Below, in pieces: positions 10,639 to 18,376 of a DNA stretch of 64,000 nt. Numbering within the stretch: the first letter of the stretch is position 1; every line of letters starts with the position of its first letter. The notes below the pieces were generated by a model, which had not been told where the DNA came from, did no database searches, and was given only the letters and a program-made list of their open reading frames with translations. The position numbers and the translations under genes were made by a program. Source of the DNA: Microtetraspora sp. NBRC 13810 (GTDB taxonomy: Bacteria > Actinomycetota > Actinomycetes > Streptosporangiales > Streptosporangiaceae); assembly GCF_030268685.1 (NCBI RefSeq), contig NZ_BSRQ01000003.1, positions 468,136 through 532,135 on the forward strand, given 5' to 3'.

Positions 10639-12237
10639 TTGACCGAATCGTCTGAACGCTCACGCATGCCGGAAAGCCCGCCGCTCCCCCCGCCGCCCCC
10701 GGCGGCCCCGGCGCGGCGGCGGCTCACCCGGCGGCGCCTGCTCAAGGCTGGGCTGATCGGGACCTCCGCGACGGTCGTGGCCACCGCCGGCACGATGGCC
10801 TGGCTGTGGACCAGCTCCGACGCCAGCACCGCCGGCCAGGTCAGGTTCGTCAACCGGCTGGCCATCCCCCCGCTGGACTCCGGCCGCCTCGACGGGTCCG
10901 GCCGCCGGGTGTTCGACCTGCGCGCCGCCGCTGGAAGCCGCCGGTGGCTGCCCGGCCGGCCGACCGCCACCTGGGGGTTCGACGGCGGTCACCTCGGGCC
11001 GACGCTGCGCGCCGCGCGGGGCGAGACGGTCCTGGTCAACGTGCGCAACGACCTCGCCGAGACCACCACGGTGCACTGGCACGGCATGCACCTGCCGGCC
11101 GTCATGGACGGCGGCCCGCACCAGCCGATCGCGGCCGGCGGCACCTGGCACCCGACCTGGCGGATCGACCAGCCCGCCGCCACCCTCTGGTACCACCCGC
11201 ATCCCCACGGCCGCACCGGCAGGCACGTCTACCTGGGCATGGCCGGCATGTTCATCCTCGACGACCCGCAGGCCGCGCCCCCCGGGCTGCCCGCCCGGTA
11301 CGGCGTGGACGACATCCCGGTCATCGTGCAGGACAAGAACTTCGACGGCGACAACCAGCTCAGCGAGTCCACCCCGCTGGTCGGCGGCATCGGCATCCTC
11401 GGCGGCACCCTGATGGTCAACGGCACGCTCGCGCCGTACCTCGACGTCGTCGCCCAGCGGACCCGGCTGCGCCTGCTCAACGCGTCGACCTCGCGGACCT
11501 ACCGGTTCGGGCTGGCCGACGGGCGGCCGTTCGAGATCGTCGGCAGCGACGGCGGGCTGCTCCCCGCGCCGCACACCACCGACCGGGTGCAGCTCTCCGC
11601 CGGGGAGCGCGCCGAGATCGTGGTCACCCTGCGGCCGGGCGAGCGGGTGGTGCTGCGCAGCTTCCCGCCCGACCTGGGCACCGACTTCTGGACCTCCCGC
11701 GTCACCGGCGGCGACGACACCATGGACGTCCTCGAACTGCGTGCCGCCGCCCGCCTCGAACCCTCCCCCGCCCTGCCCGGCGCCCTCGCCGAGCCGCCCG
11801 CACTCGGCGCGGCGGACGGCGAGCCCGACCGCCGGTTCGAACTGGCCGGGTTCGAGATCAACGGCCGGGGGATGGACATGGACCGGATCGACTTCGGGGT
11901 GGTCACAGGCAGGACCGAGGTCTGGGAGATCAGCAACGTCGACATGCTGCCGCACAACTTCCACGTGCACGGCGCGCAGTTCCAGGTCCTGTCGGTGGGC
12001 GGCGCCGCCCCGCCCCCCGAGCTGCGCGGCTGGAAGGACACCGTCTACACGCCCGGGGACGCGCCGATCCGCATCGCCGTCCGCTTCGGCGGCCACACCG
12101 ATCCGGACACGCCCTACATGTTCCACTGCCACCTGCTCTACCACGAGGACCTGGGCATGATGGGCCAGTTCGTGGTGACCGAGCCTGGGCAGCGGCCCGG
12201 CAGGCCGGCGTCACCCCGCCACGCCGGCCACGGCTGA
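10639..12237 (+). CDS. Tat-exported multicopper oxidase
   Basis: A 532-residue, three-cupredoxin-domain multicopper oxidase. A twin-arginine signal (TRRRLLKAG after a proline-rich stretch, then a hydrophobic run) covers about residues 30-60. Copper ligands are all present: HWHGMH, WYHPHPHG, HNFHVHGAQF and the C-terminal HCHLLYHEDLGMM, with an axial methionine for the type 1 copper. It acts outside the membrane, oxidising phenols or metals (laccase/CueO/PhsA type). TTG 10639 is used as start; an ATG at 10666 is possible. It sits at the left edge of the polyketide cluster and could couple phenolic products, but the PadR gene suggests a separate unit. Confidence 0.88.
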   Translation: MTESSERSRMPESPPLPPPPPAAPARRRLTRRRLLKAGLIGTSATVVATAGTMAWLWTSSDASTAGQVRFVNRLAIPPLDSGRLDGSGRRVFDLRAAAGSRRWLPGRPTATWGFDGGHLGPTLRAARGETVLVNVRNDLAETTTVHWHGMHLPAVMDGGPHQPIAAGGTWHPTWRIDQPAATLWYHPHPHGRTGRHVYLGMAGMFILDDPQAAPPGLPARYGVDDIPVIVQDKNFDGDNQLSESTPLVGGIGILGGTLMVNGTLAPYLDVVAQRTRLRLLNASTSRTYRFGLADGRPFEIVGSDGGLLPAPHTTDRVQLSAGERAEIVVTLRPGERVVLRSFPPDLGTDFWTSRVTGGDDTMDVLELRAAARLEPSPALPGALAEPPALGAADGEPDRRFELAGFEINGRGMDMDRIDFGVVTGRTEVWEISNVDMLPHNFHVHGAQFQVLSVGGAAPPPELRGWKDTVYTPGDAPIRIAVRFGGHTDPDTPYMFHCHLLYHEDLGMMGQFVVTEPGQRPGRPASPRHAGHG

Positions 12238-12262
12238 CCGCGGAGCGCTCAGACCTCCGCGG
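12238..12262. terminator. Small hairpin at the junction of two convergent genes
   Basis: An 8-bp stem (CCGCGGAG/CTCCGCGG) with a 9-base loop lies between the multicopper oxidase stop and the exporter stop and overlaps the end of the latter. Confidence 0.4.
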
Positions 12263-13787
12263 AGGAGGCGACCGGTCCGGGCCGGTGCGCGGCGACGGGG
12301 ACGTTCACGAGGTCGTCCGTCGCCAGCGCGCGGCTCAGCGCCACGCGGCGGAACAGGAAGGCCAGGCCGGCCAGCGCGGCGAGCAGGCCGAGGCCCAGGT
12401 AGTAGACGGGCTCCGGCATGACCTCGCTCAACCGCACCACGCCGCTGCCGAGCCCGCCGCCGAGCGCGGCGAACAGCCAGTAGACGCCGATGACCCGGCC
12501 CATGAACACCCGCGGCAGCAGCTCGGCCATCGCCGAGATGCTCACCGCCGCGACCACGACCTCGCCGCCGGCGTGCGTGAGGTAGACCACGATCAGCCAG
12601 AGCGGAGAGATCTTGGCGTCGCCGGTGACCAACGCCGCCGCCGCCGACATGATCAGGAAGCCGCCGCCCACCATCAGCAGGCCGGTGGCGAACTTGACCG
12701 GCACGTGCCGCCGCCCGCCGATCCGGGGCAGCACGGCCGCGATCACCGGCGCCAGCACCAGGATGAACAGCGGGGTCGCCGCCTGGAGCCAGCCCGCGGG
12801 CACGACGAAACCGAACACGTCCAGGTCGACGTGGTCCCTGGCGAACAGGTTGAGCAGCGAAGCCGCGTGCGCGATGATCATCCAGAACAGCGTGCCGCCC
12901 AGCAGCAGCCACAGGAAGGCGCGCAGCCGCCGCCGGTCGGCCGGGCCGAGCTCCCGGTGCCGGTACAGCGTCAGGTAGCCGATCGGCGGGACGACGACGC
13001 TCAGCACGCCGGTCAGCGCGATGGCCACGGTGGGGCTGAGCACGCCGGCGATCGCGAGGACGACGAGCAACGCGGCCACCGCGGCGAGGACCACGCCGGT
13101 CCTGGTGAACACCGTGCGGCGCTCGGCCGGGGAGAGCGGACGCGGCGGCCGGGCGCCGACCCCGTGGAACTGCGCCGCGGTGAAGGCGAACAGCACCGCG
13201 GTGGCGAGCATCGCCACCGCCGCCACGGAGAAGCCGAGGTGCCAGCTCACCCGCTCGCCCAGGTACGCGGTGACCAGCGGCGCCAGCAGCGCGGACACCT
13301 GGATGCCGATGTACATCAGCGAGATGCCCGACTCGCGGCCCTTGCTGTCGCCGAACATCAGGTTGATCATCGCCTGGTGGTTCGGCTTGAACAGGCCGCC
13401 GCCGATCGCCAGCACGGTCAGCCCGACCGCCGTCATCGCGCCGGACGGCACGGCCAGGGCCAGGTAGCCGAGCACGCTGAACGCGCACCCCGCCAGCAGC
13501 GCCGGCCGCTGGCCGAGCAGCCGGTCCCCGGCCCAGCCGCCCGCCAGCGACAACATGAACATCAGGCCGATCCAGGCTCCGAACAACGCCGCCGCGTCCG
13601 CCGTGGACAGGCCGAGCCCGCCCTGCGCGCGCGGGGCGGCGGCGTACAGCACGAGGATGGCCTGCATGCCGTAGAAACCGAAGCGTTCGAGCGTGTCGGT
13701 GGCGAACAGCGTCACGTACCAGCGGGGCATCGTCCGCACCGACAGCACGCCGTCGTGGGTGGCGTCGCCGGCCGCCGGGGCGCTCAC
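12249..13787 (-). CDS. POT/PTR family proton-coupled transporter
   Basis: A 512-residue membrane protein of the proton-dependent oligopeptide transporter branch of the MFS, with 12 or more hydrophobic segments. The family motif ERFGFYGMQ is at residues 33-41, followed by GGWAGDRLLGQRP (MFS motif A) and GGGLFKPNHQAMINLMFGD. Members in antibiotic clusters can act in export or self-protection. Start GTG 13787 has a weak binding site. It is the last gene of the minus-strand unit that begins with the ABM gene at 17.3 kb, and it is the only plausible transporter within the cluster. Confidence 0.82.
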   Translation of the reverse strand: MSAPAAGDATHDGVLSVRTMPRWYVTLFATDTLERFGFYGMQAILVLYAAAPRAQGGLGLSTADAAALFGAWIGLMFMLSLAGGWAGDRLLGQRPALLAGCAFSVLGYLALAVPSGAMTAVGLTVLAIGGGLFKPNHQAMINLMFGDSKGRESGISLMYIGIQVSALLAPLVTAYLGERVSWHLGFSVAAVAMLATAVLFAFTAAQFHGVGARPPRPLSPAERRTVFTRTGVVLAAVAALLVVLAIAGVLSPTVAIALTGVLSVVVPPIGYLTLYRHRELGPADRRRLRAFLWLLLGGTLFWMIIAHAASLLNLFARDHVDLDVFGFVVPAGWLQAATPLFILVLAPVIAAVLPRIGGRRHVPVKFATGLLMVGGGFLIMSAAAALVTGDAKISPLWLIVVYLTHAGGEVVVAAVSISAMAELLPRVFMGRVIGVYWLFAALGGGLGSGVVRLSEVMPEPVYYLGLGLLAALAGLAFLFRRVALSRALATDDLVNVPVAAHRPGPVASSAEV

Positions 13788-13932
13788 GCCGCACCGGCCG
13801 GGTTCGCGGCCCGTCCGGGCACGGCCGGCGTCTTCCCGCCGGAGCCGTGCGCTCTCATCTCGTCCATACGCGTTCCTCTTCTCCGGGTCTGATCTCTGGC
13901 GACAGCAGTACGAGGGCGGGCTCGAGGTTCGC

Positions 13933-14235
13933 TCACCTCTCGCCCTCCGGGCGGAACTGCTCCTCGAAGCGGCGGAACAGCCGCCGTTCGGCGTAGGGCA
14001 GCTCCGCGTGCGGGGTGATCCGCTCCCCCGCGGGCTCCGGCGGCACCCCGGCCACCGGATCGGCTACTGGGTCGTCCACCGGTTCGGCGGGCCGCCCGCG
14101 GAGGGCGGCCAGCATGTCCACGCTCATCCACGTGTACGCGCCCACGTGCATCAGGCCCGTTCCGATGTGCCGAGCCACCTTGCGCAGGCAGCGGAGCCAC
14201 CGCGGCGACCCCGAGCCGGACGTGTGTTCTCGCAT
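13933..14235 (-). CDS. Small conserved-type protein, possibly DUF6059
   Basis: A 100-residue protein with GGAGG five bases before ATG 14235, which supports real translation. It has one amphipathic/hydrophobic stretch (GTGLMHVGAYTWMSVDML), a proline/aspartate-rich middle and a C-terminal charged helix with LPYAERRLFRRFEEQF. The layout recalls small DUF6059-type proteins of actinomycetes, but this assignment is from memory of the pattern and is uncertain. It lies between the DUF1772 gene and the transporter in the same orientation. Function unknown. Confidence 0.5.
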   Translation of the reverse strand: MREHTSGSGSPRWLRCLRKVARHIGTGLMHVGAYTWMSVDMLAALRGRPAEPVDDPVADPVAGVPPEPAGERITPHAELPYAERRLFRRFEEQFRPEGER

Positions 14236-14390
14236 GCGCGCCTCCAGTCGCCTACGTGCGCGTCCGAGCCTCGCCCGCGCGCCTCTCCGGCCGGTCGAGA
14301 ACGGCTGGAGGCCGCGTCGCGGCCGGAGTCGGAGCAGGGTGCCGGTGTCGAAACGGGGTGCGGGTGTGGGTTCCGGTGTGGAAGCGGGAG

Positions 14391-14445
14391 GACGGGTCGG
14401 AGCAGGGAGACGGGTCGGAGCAGGGGGACGGGGTCAGAGCAGGGT
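14391..14445 (+). repeat. Three imperfect 18-bp tandem units
   Basis: GACGGGTCGGAGCAGGGA is repeated at 14391, 14409 and (with one inserted base and a change) 14427. The third unit overlaps the end of the minus-strand DUF1772 gene; the rest is intergenic. The unit length is a multiple of 3. Confidence 0.75.
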
Positions 14446-14892
14446 GACGGCGAGGCCGTTGGCGGCCAGTGCCACCATGGCCAGCGTGGTGCGCAGGAGG
14501 TGCCAGCGCCGCCACAGCGGGCGCGGGTCGTGCCAGCCCGCCGGGATGGCGTCCGGGTCGGTACGGTGCACCTTCTTGTTGATCGGCACGTTGCACAGGT
14601 GCGAGACCACCGAGACCCCGGCCAGGCAGACGGCCGCGACGATGATCAGCGAGCGGGCCGCCGTGCCGGTCACCAGCACGGCCAGCGCGATGTCCAGCAG
14701 CGTGGTGGCCAGCACGATGATCGGCATGGTCGGGTCCCAGTTCCTGCCGAGCAGGGTGTGCGTGTAGACGTAGCGGTCCGCGGGCATCGCGGCCAGGGCG
14801 GGCACCGTGCTGACGGCCACCGCGAACAGCACCCCGGCCACCGTCCCGCTGCCGAGCAGCACCAGCACGCTCAGCACGTGCGCCGCGCTCAT
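14434..14892 (-). CDS. DUF1772 integral membrane protein (anthrone-oxygenase-like)
   Basis: A 152-residue protein with four hydrophobic helices and the DUF1772 features RYVYTHTLLGRNWDPTMP and CNVPINKKVH. DUF1772 proteins include enzymes reported as anthrone oxygenases in aromatic polyketide pathways; here an oxidation on a polyphenol ring is the likely role. Its ATG overlaps the stop of the upstream luciferase-like gene by four bases (ATGA), so translation is coupled. A paralogue is located in the core operon at 23489-23962. Confidence 0.75.
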   Translation of the reverse strand: MSAAHVLSVLVLLGSGTVAGVLFAVAVSTVPALAAMPADRYVYTHTLLGRNWDPTMPIIVLATTLLDIALAVLVTGTAARSLIIVAAVCLAGVSVVSHLCNVPINKKVHRTDPDAIPAGWHDPRPLWRRWHLLRTTLAMVALAANGLAVTLL

Positions 14893-15746
14893 CGCGGCAC
14901 CGCGCCCGCGATCAGGTCCGCCTGACCGGGATCGGGGGCGCACGGGAACAGGATGAGCTCGTCGCAGCCCGCGGCCCGGTAGCCGGCCACGGCCTCGCGC
15001 AGCCGTCCCGGATCGGTGAGCACCCCCTTGACGGCCATCTCGGCCTTCCAGCCGAGGAAGGCGTAGTAGTCGAGCAGGTGGCGCCCGGCGTGTTCGGGAC
15101 CGTCCGGCCCGAGCGCCACGTAGGCGATCGCGACCAGGCGCGGCCGGTCCGCGCGGCCCGCGGCCCGCCACGCCTCGCGGGCGCGGCCGGCCAGCTCGCC
15201 GTAGCTCGCGGCGGAGCTGCCGCCGGCGATCCAGCCGTCGCCGAACGCGGCGGCCCGCCGCATGGCCTCGGGCGAGTGGCCGCCGACGAGCAGCGGGGGG
15301 CCGCCCTTCGCCCAGCCCGGTCCGGGGACCGGCGGCTCCGCCGTGCCCTCCCACGAGCCGCGCAGCCCGCGGAGCAGCTCGTCGAGCCGCCGGCCGCGCC
15401 CGCCGTACGGCGTGCCGGACGCCTCGAAGTCGTCCGGCCGCCCGCCAGCGGCGACGCCCACCACGAGCCGTCCCTCGGAGAGCCGGTCGAGGCTGGCGAG
15501 CTGTTTGGCGAGCACCGCCCGGTCCGCCCGGTAGGCGGCGATCAGGATGGTCGTGGCCAGCCGGATCCGGCTCGTCGCGCCGGCCGCCGCGGCGAGCGTC
15601 ACCAGGGACTCGTAGCCGTCGTACATCAGCCGGTCCAGCACGCCGAGCGAGGAGAAGCCGAGCTCCTCGGCGCGCCGGGCCCAGGCGAGGACGTCCCTGC
15701 CGGGAATGCCGCGGATCATCGTGGGCAGCCCGATGCCGATCTCCAT
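14889..15746 (-). CDS. Luciferase-like (F420- or FMN-dependent) oxidoreductase
   Basis: A 285-residue LLM-family TIM barrel. Typical features are the N-terminal IGIGLPT strand, an AAAAGATSRIRLATTILIAAYR segment, LASLDRLSEGRLVVGVAAG, and a C-terminal CDELILFPC strand. Members use F420H2 or FMNH2 for hydride transfer or monooxygenation; in polycyclic aromatic pathways they act as quinone reductases or oxygenases. GGAGGG four bases before ATG 15746 fixes the start over a GTG 12 bases earlier. It has the same length as the enzyme at 31941-32798 and is clearly a paralogue of it. Confidence 0.83.
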   Translation of the reverse strand: MEIGIGLPTMIRGIPGRDVLAWARRAEELGFSSLGVLDRLMYDGYESLVTLAAAAGATSRIRLATTILIAAYRADRAVLAKQLASLDRLSEGRLVVGVAAGGRPDDFEASGTPYGGRGRRLDELLRGLRGSWEGTAEPPVPGPGWAKGGPPLLVGGHSPEAMRRAAAFGDGWIAGGSSAASYGELAGRAREAWRAAGRADRPRLVAIAYVALGPDGPEHAGRHLLDYYAFLGWKAEMAVKGVLTDPGRLREAVAGYRAAGCDELILFPCAPDPGQADLIAGAVPR

Positions 15747-15777
15747 GTCACCCTCCACTCTGCGCGGTCGCGCGTCC

Positions 15778-16158
15778 CTACCGGCCCGCCGGGTGGGTGT
15801 CCACGGAGAGCTGCGAGATGGGGCGCATGGCGGCGTCGGCGAAGTACCTCCCGAACGCCTCCGGCGTCGAGGTGTCGCGCTGCACGGCGAGGTACGGGGC
15901 GAGCTTCTCCTCGATCAGGTGCACGCCGCGCTGGCCAGCCATGTGCGCGGCCACCGCGCCGAAGTCGCCCTCGTAGTGGATGACGCGCACCATCACGTCG
16001 TCCTTGATGAACACGGCGGTGCCGAGCAGGCGACCGGCCTGCCGTCCGTCCTCCTCGCGCATGACCGGGGTGTTCACCCGCTGGAATCCGGCGAAGATCT
16101 CCGCGATCTCGTCCTCGAAGCCTGGTTTGACACGGTAGGTGATGGCAGCGAATGGCAT
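15778..16158 (-). CDS. SchA/CurD-domain polyketide biosynthesis protein
   Basis: A 126-residue protein with the SchA/CurD hallmarks: MPFAAITYRVKPGFEDEIAEIF, then LLGTAVFIKDDVMVRVIHYEGD, HMAGQRGVH and a C-terminal MRPISQLS. These small proteins occur in spore-pigment and pentangular-polyphenol clusters and are thought to act as cyclases or monooxygenase-like partners; the exact reaction is not settled. The ATG at 16158 shares one base with the stop of the upstream SDR (TGATG). A second copy lies at 51383-51757. Confidence 0.83.
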   Translation of the reverse strand: MPFAAITYRVKPGFEDEIAEIFAGFQRVNTPVMREEDGRQAGRLLGTAVFIKDDVMVRVIHYEGDFGAVAAHMAGQRGVHLIEEKLAPYLAVQRDTSTPEAFGRYFADAAMRPISQLSVDTHPAGR

Positions 16159-16895
16159 CAGATGCCTCCGTCCACGTTGAGGGTGACGCCGGTGATGTAC
16201 CGGGATACGTCGCCGGCGAGGAACAGCACGGCCGCGGCCACGTCCGCGCCGGTGCCGAGGCGGCCGAGCGCCGTCACGGCGCGGATGAGGTCGGCCACCG
16301 GGGGCGGCGGCCCGCCGCCGGGCTCGGTCACGATCACGCCGGGCGCGACCACGTTGACCCGGATGCCCCGGCCGCCGAGCTCCCGGGCCAGGGACCGGGT
16401 GAACCCGCTGAGCGCCGTCTTCGATGCGCCGTAGTGCGCGCTCTCCGGCCGGCCGCGCATCCCGGCCGAGGCGCCGATGTTGATCACCGATCCGTGCTCG
16501 GCGAGCAGCGGGAGCGCGGCCTGGGTGACCAGGAAGCAGCTCGTCAGGTTGGTCTCGACGACCCGGTGCCACTCCTGCTCGGTGAGCTTCTCGAACGGCG
16601 ACCGGGCGTCGATCCCGACGTTGTTCACCACCACGTCCAGGCCGCCGAGCGTCTCGCGGCAGGTGTCCGCGAGCGCCGCGGCGGCCGTGGCGTCCGTGAC
16701 GTCGGCCGCGACCACCCGGTGGCCGTCGCCGAGCCCTTTCAGCTCGCGGGCGAGGCTGTCGGCCGCGTCGTCCCCGCCGCGGCTGCAGGCCACGACGCGG
16801 GCGCCGGCCCGGGCGAACGCGAGCACGGTCTCCCGCCCTATCCCGCGGGTGCCGCCGGTGACGAGGACGCGTTTACCCGCCAGTCCTAGATCCAC
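16158..16895 (-). CDS. SDR-family NAD(P)-dependent oxidoreductase
   Basis: A 245-residue classical short-chain dehydrogenase: the Rossmann motif TGGTRGIG at residues 13-20, NNVG, and the catalytic YGASK near residue 152. GTG 16895 has a textbook GGAGG four bases upstream. It closely resembles the SDR at 24011 (same C-terminal ending NVDGGI). In this setting it would reduce a ketone or quinone of the polyketide core. It is the second gene of the minus-strand unit, 78 bases after the ABM gene. Confidence 0.85.
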   Translation of the reverse strand: MDLGLAGKRVLVTGGTRGIGRETVLAFARAGARVVACSRGGDDAADSLARELKGLGDGHRVVAADVTDATAAAALADTCRETLGGLDVVVNNVGIDARSPFEKLTEQEWHRVVETNLTSCFLVTQAALPLLAEHGSVINIGASAGMRGRPESAHYGASKTALSGFTRSLARELGGRGIRVNVVAPGVIVTEPGGGPPPPVADLIRAVTALGRLGTGADVAAAVLFLAGDVSRYITGVTLNVDGGI

Positions 16896-16973
16896 TTTTA
16901 CCTCCGTCAGCCAGGTTCCCGACGAAGATGGACCGGCGCGCTCGCACCGGGCTGGAGTCCCGCTCGGGACGCG

Positions 16974-17282
16974 TCAGCCGGCCTGGGCGGCGGGCATCGC
17001 GTACACGACCCGCATCGTGGTCATCGACCCACCCGAACGGAACGGATGCAACCGCGTCCGATGCGCCACATGCCCCGCACTGTGCTCGAACTCCCGGAAC
17101 CGCTCCTCATCCACCCAATCACTCACAATGAAATACACCCCCTCCTCCTCCTCACTCCGAGCCAGCCACTGACCCAGATTCGCCGGATGACCCGTCACCG
17201 CAGACCCCACCTCCAACCACGTCCGCTCGAACTCCCCCTCCACACCCGGACGGATCTCCATCCGCAACAACACCCGAAACAC
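16974..17282 (-). CDS. ABM-type small oxygenase/cyclase, copy 1
   Basis: A 102-residue antibiotic biosynthesis monooxygenase (ABM, dimeric ferredoxin-like fold). Visible: VLLRMEIRPGVEGEFERTW at the start, the central LARSEEEEGVYFIVSDWVDEERFREF and a histidine-rich SAGHVAHRTRLHPF. Such proteins (ActVA-Orf6, TcmH, PdmH type) oxidise anthrone-like intermediates without cofactor. GTG 17282 follows GGAAGGGG by about ten bases. Nearly the whole gene lies in a 362-bp segment that is identical to the segment at 41411-41772; only the last four or five residues differ. Codon use is poorer in G/C third positions than in its neighbours (many AGT, CAT, GAT, TTG), which suggests recent arrival or gene conversion. 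Confidence 0.85.
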   Translation of the reverse strand: MFRVLLRMEIRPGVEGEFERTWLEVGSAVTGHPANLGQWLARSEEEEGVYFIVSDWVDEERFREFEHSAGHVAHRTRLHPFRSGGSMTTMRVVYAMPAAQAG

Positions 17283-17347
17283 CAGCCCACACCCCTTCCA
17301 CCCCCGAACCCGAACCCGACCCCACCAGCACACCAACCACCGCTGGC
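16986..17347 (-). repeat. 362-bp perfect direct repeat, copy 1
   Basis: Base-for-base identical to 41411-41772 by reading. It contains all but the last few codons of the ABM gene plus about 65 bases upstream of its start. Beyond 17347 the similarity fades (mismatches at 17348, 17351, 17364), and it stops abruptly at 16985. Confidence 0.95.
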
Positions 17348-17376
17348 GACTCACTCGCGGCCCGCTCCCGGCACCG

Positions 17377-17425
17377 TCGCGCCCCTGTCGCGCCCCCGTC
17401 CGCGGTCTCGAGCCCGCGTCGAGCG
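17377..17425. promoter_or_regulatory. Candidate SARP operator between ABM copy 1 and the KR-type SDR
   Basis: TCGAGCC at 17408 and TCGAGCG at 17419 are direct heptamers 11 bp apart; weaker TCGCG units at 17377 and 17388 also have an 11-bp period. SARP proteins bind heptamer direct repeats with this spacing. The region lies between two divergent genes. Confidence 0.5.
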
Positions 17426-17515
17426 ATCCCCGCACCGCCGGTGAGACCCTTCTGCACGTCATCCGCGGCGGCGCCGGGCATGCGGGCGCCCCGACGCACA
17501 GTGGGAGGTTCTCCG

Positions 17516-17569
17516 ATGATGACCACGCGCAACACCGCACCGTCCGGTCCGGGCGGGCGGTCGCGATGA
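17516..17569 (+). CDS. Possible 17-residue leader ORF coupled to the SDR gene
   Basis: ATG 17516 has a strong GGGAGG seven bases upstream, better than the site in front of the SDR. The frame reads 17 codons and ends at a TGA that overlaps the SDR start as ATGA. It may be a leader peptide whose translation delivers ribosomes to the SDR start. The peptide itself has no recognisable features. Confidence 0.4.
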   Translation: MMTTRNTAPSGPGGRSR

Positions 17570-18306
17570 GTGATCCGAAGGTCGCGCTGGTCAGCGGCGG
17601 ATCCCGCGGCATCGGCCGCGCGATCGTGCTGAGGCTGGCGCGGGACGGGTTCGACGTGAGCTTCTGCTACCGGGACGGCGAGGAGCCGGCCGGGCAGGTC
17701 GCCAAGGAGCTGCGCGAGCTGGGCGTCCGGGCGCTCCCGGTGCGGGCGGACGTGGCCGACGAGCCGGACGTGCGCGCCTGGGTCGCCCGGGCCGAGGACG
17801 AGCTCGGTCCCGCCGGCGTGGTCGTGACGTCGGCCGGCATCACCAGGGACGGGCCGCTCGTGCTCAGCGACGAGGCCGACTGGGAGGCGATGATGCGGGT
17901 CAACCTCGGCGGGGTGCACCACCTGTGCCGCGCCGTGGTGTTCGGCATGATGAAACGCCGCTCGGGCAGCATCGTCACGCTGTCCTCGGTGGCCGGCGTG
18001 TACGGCAATCCGACGCAGACCGGCTACTCGGCGTCCAAAGCGGGCATCATCGGCTTCACCCGGGCGCTGGCGAAGGAGGTGGGCGGTCACGGGATCCGGG
18101 CCAACGTCGTCGCACCGGGGCTGATCGACACCGACATGACCGGCGAGCTCACCGACAAGGCCAGGCGCCGGTTGACCGACGCGATCGCCCTGCGGCGGTT
18201 CGGCCGGCCCGAGGAGGTGGCCGAGCTGGTCGCCTTCCTCGCCTCCGACCGCGCGGCGTACCTGACCGGGGCGGTCGTGGAGATCCACGGCGGGATCGCG
18301 ATCTGA
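17566..18306 (+). CDS. FabG-like ketoreductase (SDR)
   Basis: A 246-residue SDR close to FabG and to type II PKS ketoreductases. It has SGGSRGIG at residues 8-15, TSAG, the serine in LSSVAG, the catalytic YSASK near residue 150, and the C-terminal GAVVEIHGG. It could be the ketoreductase of the nascent chain or of the pentangular core; several SDRs in the cluster compete for that assignment. A short upstream ORF overlaps its start. It ends at a strong terminator. Confidence 0.85.
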   Translation: MSDPKVALVSGGSRGIGRAIVLRLARDGFDVSFCYRDGEEPAGQVAKELRELGVRALPVRADVADEPDVRAWVARAEDELGPAGVVVTSAGITRDGPLVLSDEADWEAMMRVNLGGVHHLCRAVVFGMMKRRSGSIVTLSSVAGVYGNPTQTGYSASKAGIIGFTRALAKEVGGHGIRANVVAPGLIDTDMTGELTDKARRRLTDAIALRRFGRPEEVAELVAFLASDRAAYLTGAVVEIHGGIAI

Positions 18307-18327
18307 CGCGCGGGCCGCATGGGGACG

Positions 18328-18363
18328 CCCGTCCCGGCCGGTGCGGCGACCGGCCGGGACGGG
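18328..18363. terminator. Bidirectional terminator
   Basis: A perfect 15-bp stem (CCCGTCCCGGCCGGT and complement) with a 6-base loop between convergent genes. Confidence 0.85.
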
Positions 18364-18376
18364 TCACCGGAGAGGG

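Noticed and set aside
10806..13892. A very long plus-strand open frame (about 1000 codons)
   Set aside because: It crosses the multicopper oxidase and antiparallel transporter genes; its translation is Arg/Pro/His-rich and has no family features, as expected for a shadow frame in GC-rich DNA.
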